59,961 nt of DNA from Robiginitomaculum sp. (GCA_021776515.1 JAJFFS010000020.1:1-59961); one strand, 5' to 3'; numbered from the stretch's first letter, positions 46,601 through 55,184 are shown. The notes: generated by a model from the letters alone, not told the origin. Numbers and translations: made by a program.

Positions 46601-48917
46601 GAGCCAGCGCCGTTATGGAGTTGACCAGAAATTCTGGTCCCAACAACACACCAGCAGCATCAAAACGTTGCGCCCGGATGGCGCCATTGCTGGTATCGCC
46701 GCCGGTTTGGCTGCCATCTGTCCAGGCAATGACAAACCCACCGCCGGAAAGCGCCGCCACAACGGGGGTTGTCTGGTTGCCTGATAGAGTGGTGTTGGCA
46801 ACAAATTCAACGCCCTGGGCCACGCCAGCGGCATCATAACGTTGCGCCCGAACATCAACGCCATTCAGGGGGCCACTTGCTGCACTAAAATCCCACCAGG
46901 CAATAACAAAACCGCCCCCCGTCAGCGCCGCCACACTGGGGGCTGTTTGCGAGGAAAACGTTGTAGTGTTGACCAGAAATTCGGCACCTTGCGGTACGCC
47001 ACTGGCATCATAACGTTGCGCCCGCACAGCAAATGAGCTGGGATCATCTGGACTAGTACTGTTGTCATACCAGGTAATGACAAAGCCGCCGCCGGAAAGC
47101 GCCGCCATACTGGGCTGTAACTGAAAATCGGAAATTATGGTGTTGACCAGAAATTCGGGGTCCAGCTTTGCGCCAAGAGCATCAAAGCGCTGTGCCCGAA
47201 TGGCAAAACTGCTGGTATCACCGCCTGTGGCGCTTTCATCCGCCCAGGCAATAACAAACTCGCCATTGGTCAACGTTGCCACACCGGGTTGTATCTGATT
47301 GCTCGGTGTTGTGGTGTTGACCAGAAACTCGCCGGTGGGCAAGGTATTTGTGCCGGTGCCAGAAATGCCAAACGTATAGGGGTTTTCGTCCGCATCATCA
47401 TTGGCGATGGAAACCGTGGCGGTGTGCAGGCCAAGGGCGCTTGGAACAAAATTGATAGCGAATGAAGTCGAACTACCCGCTGCAAGCGGTGTTTGCGGAT
47501 CTGTCGGGTTTGCTGAACTAACAATAAAATCACCAGCATGTGGACCACTAATACTTACCCGAGGAGTGCCTGATAGATTTAACGGTGCCGTGCCAAAATT
47601 TCTGATGGCGAAAACACCGCCAGCTTGAGTGCCTACTGTGAAACTACCATAATCAGTTCCATCCGCCGTATCTGGCGTCACATCGCCATCAAGTATGGAA
47701 ATGCCCTTGCCAGCAACGTCCATCTCCGGGGCAGTAACGGAAAATACACTGACACCATCATCACCAAAGCCGGCAACAAACAAATAATTGGTGCCGTCTA
47801 TGATGGCAGTCGTTACAGATTGAGCGCCATCAAGTTCCAGAATGGCATCGTCAGTAACATTTTCAACATTGCTCAAGGTGCCATCACCCGCCACAGAAAA
47901 TATGCTGACACCATCATCAAACCAACCAGTGACAAACAGATAAGTGGTGCCGCCAATAACGGTACTGGTGACGGAAGTTGTACCATTAAGTTCCAGATCG
48001 GCATCGTCAGTAACATTTTCAACATTGCTCAAGGTGCCATCACTCGCCACAGAAAATACGCTGATACCGTCATCAGTCTGACCAGCAACAAACAGATAAG
48101 TGGTGCCACCAATTATGGCAGTCGTTACAAATTGAGCGCCATTAAGTTTCATCGCGGCATCATCGGTGACATTATCGACATTGGTTAACTGACCAGCACC
48201 ATCCACAGAAAATACACTGACACCATTATCAAGAAAACCAGCAACAAATAGATAAGTGGTGCCGCCTACAAGGGCAGTGGCAACAGATCTAGCGCCATCA
48301 AGTTCCAAAACGGCATCATCGGTGATATTTTCAACATTGAATAACTGGCCAGCACCATCCACAGAAAATACACTGACACCATCATCCACCGTACCTGTAA
48401 CGAATAAATATGTAGTGCCACCGATAAGGGCAGTGGCTATGCCTTCGGGAGCATTTATCGCCAACGTCGGGGTGTCACTCACATTATCAACATTGAATAA
48501 CTGGCCAGCAGCATCCACAGAAAATACGCTGACACCATCATCAAGTGTACCTGCAACGAACAAATATGTGATACCGTCAATGACCGCCGTGATTACGGCT
48601 TCAGAAACAGCAATTTTCAGAATGGCATCGTCGGTGACATTATCCACATTGGTTAATGTGCCGTCACCGGCTACAGAAAAAACGCTAACGCCGCTATCAA
48701 AGAAACTGGAAACAAACAGATAGGTGGTACCGCCAATGATGGTAGTGGTTATGGAAGTTGCCCCATCAAGCTCCAGAATGGCATCATCGGTGACATTATC
48801 AGTATTGATGATGGTCAGCGGGCTTTGGGCAAAGGCGGCGTTTGGCCCCAGCATCACCATCAGAGCCAGCACGACCATGCACAGGGCCATTAGCGAGTGT
48901 TTTACGAAACTGAACAT
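43671..48917 (-). CDS. Very large exported repeat protein: two seven-copy propeller-type arrays, choice-of-anchor-D-like and Ig-like domains
   Basis: A 1748-residue protein with a signal peptide (LMALCMVVLALMVMLGPNAAFAQS split, residues 1-30). Order: seven about 52-residue repeats of the type NVTDDAILELDG, TTYLFVAG, DDGVSVFSV, GTL (residues about 32-392), consistent with a seven-bladed beta-propeller; a choice-of-anchor-D-like domain (about 392-527, DNDDADENPYTF type); seven different about 55-residue repeats EFLVNT, GGGFVIAWQD, IRAQRFDA (about 527-929); two more choice-of-anchor-D-like domains (to about 1182); an Ig-like domain with FQWHRNGANI; an InlB-B-repeat-like domain with FSSWNGDCTGNGVC (about 1269-1359); and a unique C-terminal region. 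No sortase, PEP-CTERM or type I secretion signal is seen. A longer start 15 residues upstream (MRRKPLFVTLGKKAM) is possible. The role is unknown; a surface or matrix adhesin is likely. Confidence 0.8.
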   Translation of the reverse strand: MFSFVKHSLMALCMVVLALMVMLGPNAAFAQSPLTIINTDNVTDDAILELDGATSITTTIIGGTTYLFVSSFFDSGVSVFSVAGDGTLTNVDNVTDDAILKIAVSEAVITAVIDGITYLFVAGTLDDGVSVFSVDAAGQLFNVDNVSDTPTLAINAPEGIATALIGGTTYLFVTGTVDDGVSVFSVDGAGQLFNVENITDDAVLELDGARSVATALVGGTTYLFVAGFLDNGVSVFSVDGAGQLTNVDNVTDDAAMKLNGAQFVTTAIIGGTTYLFVAGQTDDGISVFSVASDGTLSNVENVTDDADLELNGTTSVTSTVIGGTTYLFVTGWFDDGVSIFSVAGDGTLSNVENVTDDAILELDGAQSVTTAIIDGTNYLFVAGFGDDGVSVFSVTAPEMDVAGKGISILDGDVTPDTADGTDYGSFTVGTQAGGVFAIRNFGTAPLNLSGTPRVSISGPHAGDFIVSSANPTDPQTPLAAGSSTSFAINFVPSALGLHTATVSIANDDADENPYTFGISGTGTNTLPTGEFLVNTTTPSNQIQPGVATLTNGEFVIAWADESATGGDTSSFAIRAQRFDALGAKLDPEFLVNTIISDFQLQPSMAALSGGGFVITWYDNSTSPDDPSSFAVRAQRYDASGVPQGAEFLVNTTTFSSQTAPSVAALTGGGFVIAWWDFSAASGPLNGVDVRAQRYDAAGVAQGVEFVANTTLSGNQTTPVVAALSGGGFVIAWTDGSQTGGDTSNGAIRAQRFDAAGVLLGPEFLVNSITALAQQNPSVAALPGGGFVIAWQDKSLSPDDTSDFAVRAQRFDAAGAKIDTEFLVNTITTGVQFGPSVSAFSDGGFVITWQDESASIDDPSGAAIRAQAYEASGTPLGPEFLVNTTTLSDQMIPKVATLPGDKFVITWQDNSQSGGDVDGNAIRADIFGLSAPEIDVTGMGVAIADGDMAPDTVDDTDFGSVTLTGGSNANTFTISNSGGADLNLSGTPRVVIGGTHAADFTLTSDATTPVAANGGTTTFTITFDPSALGLRTTTVSITNDDADENPYTFDIQGTGVAPEMDITGLLFGQPILDGNTTPDAVHNTDFGSFSVLEVVYNTFAITNSGTAPLNLIGNPRVSIIGPHAGDFSLMADATTPIATGDTTSFIIGFRPGALGLRTATVSIANDDADENPYTFVIQGTGVNSSPTGAVLITGTPTQGQTLTADTSTIADADGLGPFSFQWHRNGANIAGATGATYVLEQADVGTRIDVVASYIDGGGTTEGLISAQTETVQGLPQFSLEVSKTGLGDGTVTSAPAGINCGTVCSEDYVTGTSVTLTPVAATSRSAFSSWNGDCTGNGVCIVTMDQARNVSAKFKLMALLNTTLFTSILPSARSGSLASAMDNPEVSGSTALGDPITVFASVINAGDNPAQSCQITIPAGSPVSLSYQETDAANTPVGPADVPFDLDAGQTRSFILAFTPTALSAGEGVFPDFVCENANVDAIPGVNTVFLSIDDKEVPDILSIGATPSSDGIITVPQGSIGFMTASAINIGVGDVGGSADTAVRVSADTGAAALPLLVQICETDAVSACITPLGPDPIDTVIGDTPSFFAMFISDQSDGTGVALDPANARAFLRFASLGGKARSVTSAAVTVPAAADDTPIAMASGLPEGRWAVMVRTTKGIRHTQEPGTLYVWPDGIAILETPKQSMALDLFAAAEGAFTGLEAKGTIAGQFIRDHSLFMVDAQNDNTRLDIRGVHDTRGLNYKNE

Positions 48918-48921
48918 GGCC

Positions 48922-48982
48922 TTTTTCCCCAAGGTAACAAATAACGGCTTCCGCCTCATGTGATAAACACCGGCAGTTTCGC
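48922..48982 (-). repeat. 61-base leader identical to that at 51282-51342
   Basis: The bases just upstream of the large propeller gene are identical over 61 positions to those before the second propeller gene. On the minus strand they include ATGAGGCGGAAGCCG, which could encode an extended N-terminus or form a GGC-GGAA-GCC tetraloop hairpin. Flanking bases are much less conserved. Confidence 0.85.
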
Positions 48983-49004
48983 ACCCTCCCTCCCCCCTTC
49001 GCCA

Positions 49005-49021
49005 TCCCATGAATATGGGGG
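49005..49021. promoter_or_regulatory. Copy 2 of the CCCATGAATATGGGG site
   Basis: TCCCATGAATATGGGGG lies 88-104 bases before the ATG of the large propeller gene. CCCAT and ATGGG are inverted repeats separated by GAAT. The same site at the same distance precedes the other propeller gene (51365-51381), and a variant precedes the 55830 gene. Confidence 0.6.
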
Positions 49022-49288
49022 GAGGTAAGGTTATATCACCGTGATCTGCGGCGGGGGGCTTGGATCTTTTTCATCATACCGGTGAAAACAGGTATCCCGT
49101 GGCGCATGAAAACAATCACTTCGTCGCCCTCTGCTTAAACCGAAGGACGACGAGATGGGGATATGGAGTTTCTTCATGTTTCGAGACGATTGCGCGGGCG
49201 CAATCCCTCAACATGAGGTAAAAAATACTCACCCACCATCTGACGCCAGCACCTTTTACGGTGCCAGCGCCAAGGGCAGGGGACCGTC
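49022..49288. other. Gap between the two propeller genes; two inverted repeats
   Basis: No gene is supported. GATTGCGC-GG-GCGCAATC at 49188-49205 is a perfect inverted repeat. At about 49233-49256 a second stem (GCTGGCACC with GGTGCTGGC on the minus strand, two G-U pairs) lies just downstream of the second propeller gene and may end its transcript, though without a T run. Confidence 0.45.
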
Positions 49289-51277
49289 CTAGTTTTTTTG
49301 TTTCTTGAACTTTTTCTTGAATTTGTTTTTGAGTTTGTTCTTGACCTTGTTTTTAATTTTTTTCTGGCCTTTCAGTTTCCTGTTGGTCTCCACGGGCACG
49401 GTGTTTTGCGCACGGGGTCTCACAGGCACGGTTTTGATGATGGATTTACCGTCGCTGATTTCCAGTATGGCACCACCATTGATACCGCGACCGCCGAACG
49501 TACTGACCCGGTAAATACGGCTCTGGGTTAGGCACTCTGCCTCCAGAAGACCAAGCTTAACACCTGTGTTTGTGCGCAAGCTGACAGTGGTTTGGATCTG
49601 GTACCAATGGTTAACTTGCAACTGGTGCGGGGCCATCCAGAACGCCGGGCCAACGGGTCCCGTGCCGCCCACTATCCACTCACGCTCAACAGGGTTTGAC
49701 GGGTTTAAGGCAGAAACCGGTGGGCCGGATGTGGCCACAGGCACAACATTACCACCAGTGGTGACTGTTGATGCTGCACCAAAATCTTTCAGGATGAACG
49801 AAACCCTGACAGAGTAAGCCTGTGGATATACAGCGTTCACATAATTGATGTAGGCCTGCATTTGGGTGTTAGTTGTCGCCAGATCGTTATAACCCAAGGA
49901 GAAATTATCGTTCAGACCATTGGGACCGGGTACACTGACAAATGAAGTCTCCAATTTCCTCTCTGTCCACGGTGTGCAGCACAAATTGGGCAGGGGAGGT
50001 TGAAACACGCCTACAGGTCCTCCAGGTAAAAGCACCGCACCACCAGTACCACCACCAGAGGGTTTCAGGGAAAACACACTCACACCCTCATCATAACCGG
50101 TAACAAACAAATAGGGAGTGCCGCCAATGTTGGTAGTGGCAACGGAACTTGCACCCATAAATTTCAAAGTGGGATCATCGGTGACATTTGTTACATACTG
50201 TAACTTGCCATTACTATTCACAGAAAACACACTGAAACCGGAATCAACAATATTATCAAAAATGGCTACAAATAAATAAGTAGTGCCGTTAATAACGGCT
50301 GTGGTTACAGAATCGGCCCCATCAAGTTTTACGGTGGCAGTGTGAGTGATATTATCAACATTCTGCAATATGCCATTAGCATTCACAGAAAACACGCTGA
50401 CACCATCATCAACCCAACCAGCAACAAACAGATAAGTGGTGCCGCCAATGTTGGCAGTGGTGACGGACACTGCACCTTTAAGCTGTAACGGGACAGTAAG
50501 GCCGGCCCCGGGAGGGGCATTGTTGTTTATATTATCAACATTTTGCAACTGGCCAGCAGCATTCACAGAAAACACGCTGACACCAGAATCATTAGTGCCC
50601 GCAACAAACAGATACGTTGTACCGCTAATGTTGGCCGTGGTGACGGAACTTGCACCACTAAGGTTGAATTGGCTGTTATCGGTGACATTAAAAACATTCT
50701 GCAACATGCCAGCAGCATTCACAGAAAATACGCTGACACCATGATCATTAGTGCCCGCAACAAACAAATAGGTGGTGCCGCTAATGTTGGCTGTGGCGAC
50801 GGAATTTGCGCCATCAAGTTGTAAAATACTGTTGTCGGTGACATTTGCCTGAGTGGTTACGTTGAACGAGCCACTATTCACCACACGAAACACACTGACA
50901 CCATCATCACTAAAACCGGCAACAAACAGATAAGTGGTGCCGTTAATAATGGCTGTGGTTACAGATTTTGCAAAAGCAAGCATCCGTGCGCTATTATCGG
51001 TGATATTTCCCACGTTCAGTAACTGGCCACCAGCATCGACAGAAAATACGCTGACACCATCATCATTCATGCCAGAAACAAACAAATATGTGGTGCCGCC
51101 AACAACGGCTGTGGTTGCAGAAGAGGCACCCATAATCATCAGAGTGCTATTGTCAGCGACATTATCTGTATTGTTGAGTACCAGACTTTGGGCCGAGGCA
51201 GTGTCTGGTACTATTATGACCAAAGCCAGCAAGGCCATAAAGACAGCTATGATATGGTGTTTTGCTAGATTAAACAT
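49289..51277 (-). CDS. Exported seven-repeat propeller-type protein with lysine-rich tail
   Basis: A 662-residue protein with a signal peptide (IIAVFMALLALVIIVPDTASAQS split, residues 1-24). Residues about 22-409 hold seven repeats of about 50-60 residues (NITDNS, GASSVTT, GTTYLFVAG, DDGVSVFSV, GQL), the same family as the first array of the neighbouring large protein, consistent with a seven-bladed beta-propeller. A unique domain follows (about 410-630) with a Cys-Cys pair and several Trp (LCCTPWTERKLE, FWMAPHQLQVNHWYQIQ). The last 25 residues are Lys/Asn/Phe (KNKLKNKFKKKFKK), like the tail of the protein encoded at 268-684. The gene diverges from the histidine kinase gene with the palindromic site between them. 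The role is unknown. Confidence 0.8.
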   Translation of the reverse strand: MFNLAKHHIIAVFMALLALVIIVPDTASAQSLVLNNTDNVADNSTLMIMGASSATTAVVGGTTYLFVSGMNDDGVSVFSVDAGGQLLNVGNITDNSARMLAFAKSVTTAIINGTTYLFVAGFSDDGVSVFRVVNSGSFNVTTQANVTDNSILQLDGANSVATANISGTTYLFVAGTNDHGVSVFSVNAAGMLQNVFNVTDNSQFNLSGASSVTTANISGTTYLFVAGTNDSGVSVFSVNAAGQLQNVDNINNNAPPGAGLTVPLQLKGAVSVTTANIGGTTYLFVAGWVDDGVSVFSVNANGILQNVDNITHTATVKLDGADSVTTAVINGTTYLFVAIFDNIVDSGFSVFSVNSNGKLQYVTNVTDDPTLKFMGASSVATTNIGGTPYLFVTGYDEGVSVFSLKPSGGGTGGAVLLPGGPVGVFQPPLPNLCCTPWTERKLETSFVSVPGPNGLNDNFSLGYNDLATTNTQMQAYINYVNAVYPQAYSVRVSFILKDFGAASTVTTGGNVVPVATSGPPVSALNPSNPVEREWIVGGTGPVGPAFWMAPHQLQVNHWYQIQTTVSLRTNTGVKLGLLEAECLTQSRIYRVSTFGGRGINGGAILEISDGKSIIKTVPVRPRAQNTVPVETNRKLKGQKKIKNKVKNKLKNKFKKKFKKQKN

Positions 51278-51281
51278 GGCA

Positions 51282-51342
51282 TTTTTCCCCAAGGTAACAA
51301 ATAACGGCTTCCGCCTCATGTGATAAACACCGGCAGTTTCGC
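51282..51342 (-). repeat. 61-base leader identical to that at 48922-48982
   Basis: The exact copy of the leader upstream of the large propeller gene. The offset between copies (2360 bases) is the same as between the two palindromic sites, so start codon, leader and site were duplicated together and the intervening 20 bases have since diverged. Confidence 0.85.
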
Positions 51343-51364
51343 CTCTAACGCCCGCCCTTCGCCA

Positions 51365-51381
51365 CCCCATGAATATGGGGG
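51365..51381. promoter_or_regulatory. Copy 3 of the CCCATGAATATGGGG site, between propeller and kinase genes
   Basis: CCCCATGAATATGGGGG is a perfect CCCCAT / ATGGGG inverted repeat with a four-base centre. It lies 88 bases before the leftward propeller gene and about 53 bases before the rightward histidine kinase gene, so one regulator could control both. Confidence 0.6.
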
Positions 51382-51433
51382 TCTGATGGCCATGGGGATG
51401 GGAAATTGGCTTAAATGATGGCAAACATGGGGG

Positions 51434-53338
51434 ATGGAACTGGAACTGCCCCCCAATACTTCGGATGAGCTGAAAGCGGCGACGCAGGCTCATTCTTTGG
51501 TGAAGCCCTTGATCGCCGCTCTGGTGGTTCTGGCTTGCCTTGTTGGCGGATATGTTCTCACGCCTCGCCTGTCCGCAATCTCGGCATCTATGGTGGCGCC
51601 GGAAAAGGTGGACTGGATTGAGGTTATTTCTCCTGCTTCTGACTTGCGCCTGAGACGACCGGCGGCCAGTGAATCACCCTCTCCGATGAGCGGGCAATGG
51701 GATAAAAAACCCGTCCGCCCCCGCCAATTCAGCACCATGTTCAAGGTAGACTGGCCGCAGGATCAGGCGCGCAGCCTTTATGTTCCCGGCGTAGGTGGCA
51801 TTTTGAACGTTTATGTGAATGGCATTCACTTTGAAAACAGTGTGGCCATGCACAGCTCTAGCCCGGGGCTGGGCAATCAGTTCATCTATCAGGAATTACC
51901 ACAGAGCATCTATCAGCCCGGCATTAACAGGATAAACTTTATCGTGCAGGACGATGGTTCCGGTACCGGGCTAAAATATTTTTATTTCGGCCCGACTGCG
52001 CAGCTTTACCCCCTGTTTGCGGCGCAGGCAAAATGGGCCGGGCGACAAAGCCTGATCCTTCTTGCGGTCGGGCTGGTTTTGGCTTTTGGCGGGCTGGCCA
52101 CAACCATAATCAGCAAAAGGCGCGCTCTGGCACTGCTGATTTGCGTGGCAGGGGTTTTGTTTGCCGGGCAGGGCTATGGTTATCAACAGGCAGATACGGC
52201 CCTTTTTCTGGCGCTGGATGTACAGTTTCGCGCGCCATTGCACATTATTTTTGTTGCGGTGACGGCTGTTTTTCTTAGCCTGTGGACCCAGGGAGAAAAG
52301 AGAGAACAAATCCGGCTCGTTTGGTCTGCACTCATCATTATCAGTCTGGTGGCTCTTGAATGGGTTACAGGCGCGGGTGCCTCGGCTTTCACCCGCCCGC
52401 TCTTGTATTTGATTGGTCTTGCCTTAACCGGGTTTATCGGATTTCGGCTGCTCCGGTATTATCAGCGCCAGAGCACCAGCGAAGCCTGGCAGACGGGTTT
52501 GTTTGTCATCGCCTTTGCGGCGCTTGGGGCCGGGGTTTTCCAGTCCATTTTCAAGTCCTCTTTAAGCCCACAATTTCATGCAATGACATTGATAAATCTG
52601 GGCCTGTTACCGGTCTATACCGGCTTGCTCATGGTGATATTGGTCAATGCCATACGCGATTACAGAAGCAAGACCGCTTACCTTACCGCTCTTGTCTCTG
52701 AAAAAGAGGCCGCTTTACAAGCAGAACTTCAAAAACGTGCTGTGCTGGAAGAGCGCCAACGCCTGACACGCGATATGCATGATGGCATTGGTGGGCAGCT
52801 CTTATCGTTGCTTGTGCGGGTCAGGTCTGGAAATATTGGCATTGAGCAGGTCGAAGATGAAATTCAGGACGGGCTTAATGATTTGCGACTGATCGTTGAT
52901 TCAATGGATCATACGGGGGAAGATTTAACAATTGCCCTGACCACGTTTCGCTCCAGGGTTAAGGCACAGTTGGATGCGTTGGGCATTGAGCTTGACTGGC
53001 AACAATCGAAAAGCATCAAACTGGCGCAGACGACGCCGCGCACAACCTTGAATATTTATCGTTTCTTGCAAGAAGCGGTTTCCAATATTATTCGTCATTC
53101 CCGAGCGAAGACTGTCAAAATCAGCCTGTCGCAAGCTGCACCGGCTTCGCCGCTGATTATTTCGGTCATGGACGATGGCAGAGGTTTTTCCGCCAAGGGT
53201 GCCAAAGCCACTACGGGAAAAGGTATTCCCAATATGCAGGCACGAGCAGGAATGCTCGGCGGTCATATGGATATTAAATCAGGATTGGGTGGCACCGGGA
53301 CTTGCATCACCCTGACCTTGCCCCAGGCCACAGATTAA
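51434..53338 (+). CDS. Membrane sensor histidine kinase, seven-helix (7TMR-DISM-like) with HisKA_3
   Basis: A 634-residue kinase. One N-terminal helix (residues about 24-46) leads to an extracytoplasmic domain of about 150 residues with a jelly-roll, sugar-binding-like pattern (GGILNVYVNGIHFEN, INRINFIVQDDGSGTG). Seven hydrophobic helices follow (about 200-410), then a coiled coil, the HisKA_3 box ERQRLTRDMHDGIGGQLLSLL split (phospho-His in DMHDGIGGQ) and a HATPase with FLQEAVSNIIRHS, DDGRGF and GKGIPNMQARAGMLGG. Kinases of this type act on NarL/LuxR-type regulators. One is encoded convergently just downstream, with stop codons overlapping by four bases. The ATG abuts a GGGGG with no spacing, so the start is not firm. 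Confidence 0.85.
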   Translation: MELELPPNTSDELKAATQAHSLVKPLIAALVVLACLVGGYVLTPRLSAISASMVAPEKVDWIEVISPASDLRLRRPAASESPSPMSGQWDKKPVRPRQFSTMFKVDWPQDQARSLYVPGVGGILNVYVNGIHFENSVAMHSSSPGLGNQFIYQELPQSIYQPGINRINFIVQDDGSGTGLKYFYFGPTAQLYPLFAAQAKWAGRQSLILLAVGLVLAFGGLATTIISKRRALALLICVAGVLFAGQGYGYQQADTALFLALDVQFRAPLHIIFVAVTAVFLSLWTQGEKREQIRLVWSALIIISLVALEWVTGAGASAFTRPLLYLIGLALTGFIGFRLLRYYQRQSTSEAWQTGLFVIAFAALGAGVFQSIFKSSLSPQFHAMTLINLGLLPVYTGLLMVILVNAIRDYRSKTAYLTALVSEKEAALQAELQKRAVLEERQRLTRDMHDGIGGQLLSLLVRVRSGNIGIEQVEDEIQDGLNDLRLIVDSMDHTGEDLTIALTTFRSRVKAQLDALGIELDWQQSKSIKLAQTTPRTTLNIYRFLQEAVSNIIRHSRAKTVKISLSQAAPASPLIISVMDDGRGFSAKGAKATTGKGIPNMQARAGMLGGHMDIKSGLGGTGTCITLTLPQATD

Positions 53339-54000
53339 ACTATGGGGTTAATCCACCCCATCTGCGTTGCCTCAAAAATAGCCTCATTGCGCGAATGAAC
53401 CTTGAGCTTGCTGTAAATCGCTTTAACATAATCACACACGGTATGGTGCGAAATACTGAGTACTTCTGCGGTTTCCCTGTATGACAAACCTTTGGAGAAC
53501 ATGACAAGAATTTCCTTTTCGCGTTCAGTCAGCAAGGTTTTGGGTTTTGGCGTGGCAGTAAGATCAGGGCTGTTTTTGAACATCTGCAATACATGGGTCG
53601 CTGCCTGTGGGCTGATCGGGTTAGCGCCGTCCAGCGTCGCTTTGATATCACGGCGGATTTGATTGGGCGGGGTGTCTTTTAGAAGATAGCCGTTTGCCCC
53701 GGCCTGTAATGACACCAGCACGCTGGTACGATCCCCCAACACCGTAAGGATCAATATTTTGGGATCAGATATTGCTTTGATATTTTCTACAAACTCAAGG
53801 CCGCTGCCATCGGGCAATTGTAAATCCACAAGGCATATGTCCACAGGATTATTCCGGCACAGGGCACAGGCTTCGGCCACAGTTGCGGCTGAAAACCCGA
53901 TCTGCAGCCCCTCTGTTTGCCTGATAATCATGCACAGATAGCCGCGCATATCATCGTCGTCTTCCAATATGCCAACCCGTGCGTCCTGTTCCTGCTTCAT
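53335..54000 (-). CDS. NarL/LuxR-family response regulator
   Basis: A 221-residue protein. The receiver has the acidic pocket LEDDDD, phospho-acceptor Asp in CLVDLQLPDGSG and the Lys in GYLLKDTPP; the C-terminal LuxR-type HTH is LTEREKEILVMFSKGLSYRETAEVLSISHHTVCDYVKAIYSKL split across residues about 155-205. The ATG at 54000 shares bases with the stop codon of the preceding gene (TAATG), so its translation is coupled to the membrane protein encoded upstream. It is the natural partner of the HisKA_3 kinase encoded convergently, and NarL-type binding sites (TACYYMT half sites) resemble the palindromes found before the propeller and 55830 genes. Confidence 0.88.
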   Translation of the reverse strand: MKQEQDARVGILEDDDDMRGYLCMIIRQTEGLQIGFSAATVAEACALCRNNPVDICLVDLQLPDGSGLEFVENIKAISDPKILILTVLGDRTSVLVSLQAGANGYLLKDTPPNQIRRDIKATLDGANPISPQAATHVLQMFKNSPDLTATPKPKTLLTEREKEILVMFSKGLSYRETAEVLSISHHTVCDYVKAIYSKLKVHSRNEAIFEATQMGWINPIV

Positions 54001-55184
54001 TACCGCGCCCAACATGTTGTGTGCGGGTAGTTTTCATCCTTGCTATCAACCCAGACCCGCACTTCCGGCTTTCGGGTTTTGGTAAAGGCGATGCTTGCAT
54101 GATGGCCACTCTCATGAAGAGAGAGCACGCGCCAGGTCTGCCCGAACTGCGACGCGCAGTATTCATTAGCTTCTGCAATGGTCTGGAACGTATCCCCACG
54201 AACATCCTCTGAAAATTCCACCTGCCCGCCAACCCAGTGTTTCGACAAATACCTATCCTCCTGAATAATATCCGGCATCGGTAGATTAAGATCATTAAAA
54301 CAGGCCAATGGACGCAATTGTCGACAATCTGTATCCCCCCTGATGGCATCACATCGTGATTGCGACGCATCTTTGAAACAGGAAAGAAAAGATATGCCGT
54401 CCAGTTTTCCCTCAAAGCCGGAATGCTCGGCCAATGTCACGCCCCTGTTTACGCGAGGCGGCTGGCAAACAATCATGGCGGTAAAATCAACAACGATATC
54501 GTCTCCGATTAAAACATCAACAATTTGCTGCTTTTCTCCTGACTGAATATAGTCCAGCAAATTGGCATATTCTCTTTCATTATCTCCAGTATTGGAATTA
54601 AATATCATTGCCGAGAGTTGAGCTGAATATAAATCACCGTCTTTCTTCCAGATGGTGTTGTTTTCAGGATTGTTAAATAACTGCCAGTGGGTATGTTTGT
54701 GGGCTTGTAAGCCCTCTATTTTGTTGCTCAGATAATCCCCAATATACATTTCATCGTTATTGTTTGCCGGCAACTTAACCTTTGTAATAAAAAGTCCCCC
54801 TGTAATATCAGAGGGTATTTCAAAATAATCCACAAGATATTTGTCTGAACCTGTTTCATCATAGTTGCGGGATTCTGCATCAACCTTGAAAAAGCCCGCC
54901 AGGGAAGCAAGGCGGCTGTGCATGCGGGCCGGCTCGGTATTTTGCGGGCTATAATTGTCTTCCACACCATTGATGAAGACTTGCTTTGTCTCACCCATCG
55001 GGCATTGGTAATTTGTAATTATTGGCATGCCGGATGCTGTATTGGCCGTTTCCCCAGGTTCAGGCTGCAAGACAAAAGGCGTTACAACAAGCAACAAAAC
55101 ACCAACCAACAACCCGCCAGTAACACCGCCGATGATCCCGCTACTGACGTTGGCCTTATTTAGATGTTTTGGTAGTTTATTCAC
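54000..55184 (-). CDS. Membrane-anchored protein sharing a C-terminal domain with the upstream secreted protein
   Basis: A protein of about 394 residues. GTG at 55184 is chosen over a TTG at 55199, both with weak ribosome-binding sites. One membrane helix (GIIGGVTGGLLVGVLLLVV, residues about 17-36) is followed by a large extracytoplasmic part. The last about 125 residues (from LSCFKDASQSRC) match the 55270-55830 product: CxxxRGDTxC, P-x-x-CF-x-D, W-x-GG, F-x-T-I-x-x-AN-x-x-CA-x-QFG-x-x-WR, R-x-W-x-D-x-KD and a terminal TCW-x-R. Conserved cysteines suggest disulfides. I do not know a name for this domain. TAATG coupling to the response regulator suggests the protein takes part in the signalling system, for example as an accessory sensor. 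Confidence 0.7.
   Translation of the reverse strand: MNKLPKHLNKANVSSGIIGGVTGGLLVGVLLLVVTPFVLQPEPGETANTASGMPIITNYQCPMGETKQVFINGVEDNYSPQNTEPARMHSRLASLAGFFKVDAESRNYDETGSDKYLVDYFEIPSDITGGLFITKVKLPANNNDEMYIGDYLSNKIEGLQAHKHTHWQLFNNPENNTIWKKDGDLYSAQLSAMIFNSNTGDNEREYANLLDYIQSGEKQQIVDVLIGDDIVVDFTAMIVCQPPRVNRGVTLAEHSGFEGKLDGISFLSCFKDASQSRCDAIRGDTDCRQLRPLACFNDLNLPMPDIIQEDRYLSKHWVGGQVEFSEDVRGDTFQTIAEANEYCASQFGQTWRVLSLHESGHHASIAFTKTRKPEVRVWVDSKDENYPHTTCWAR

Noticed and set aside
47740-51210. CRISPR-like regular repeats at DNA level
   Set aside because: The periodicity is about 155 bases, in frame, and reflects protein repeats; there are no short direct repeats with unique spacers and no cas genes.
54075-54120. 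HESGH as a zinc-metalloprotease HExxH motif in the 394-residue membrane protein
   Set aside because: The homologous position in the paralogous domain is HDGGG, so the residues are not conserved as a metal site.
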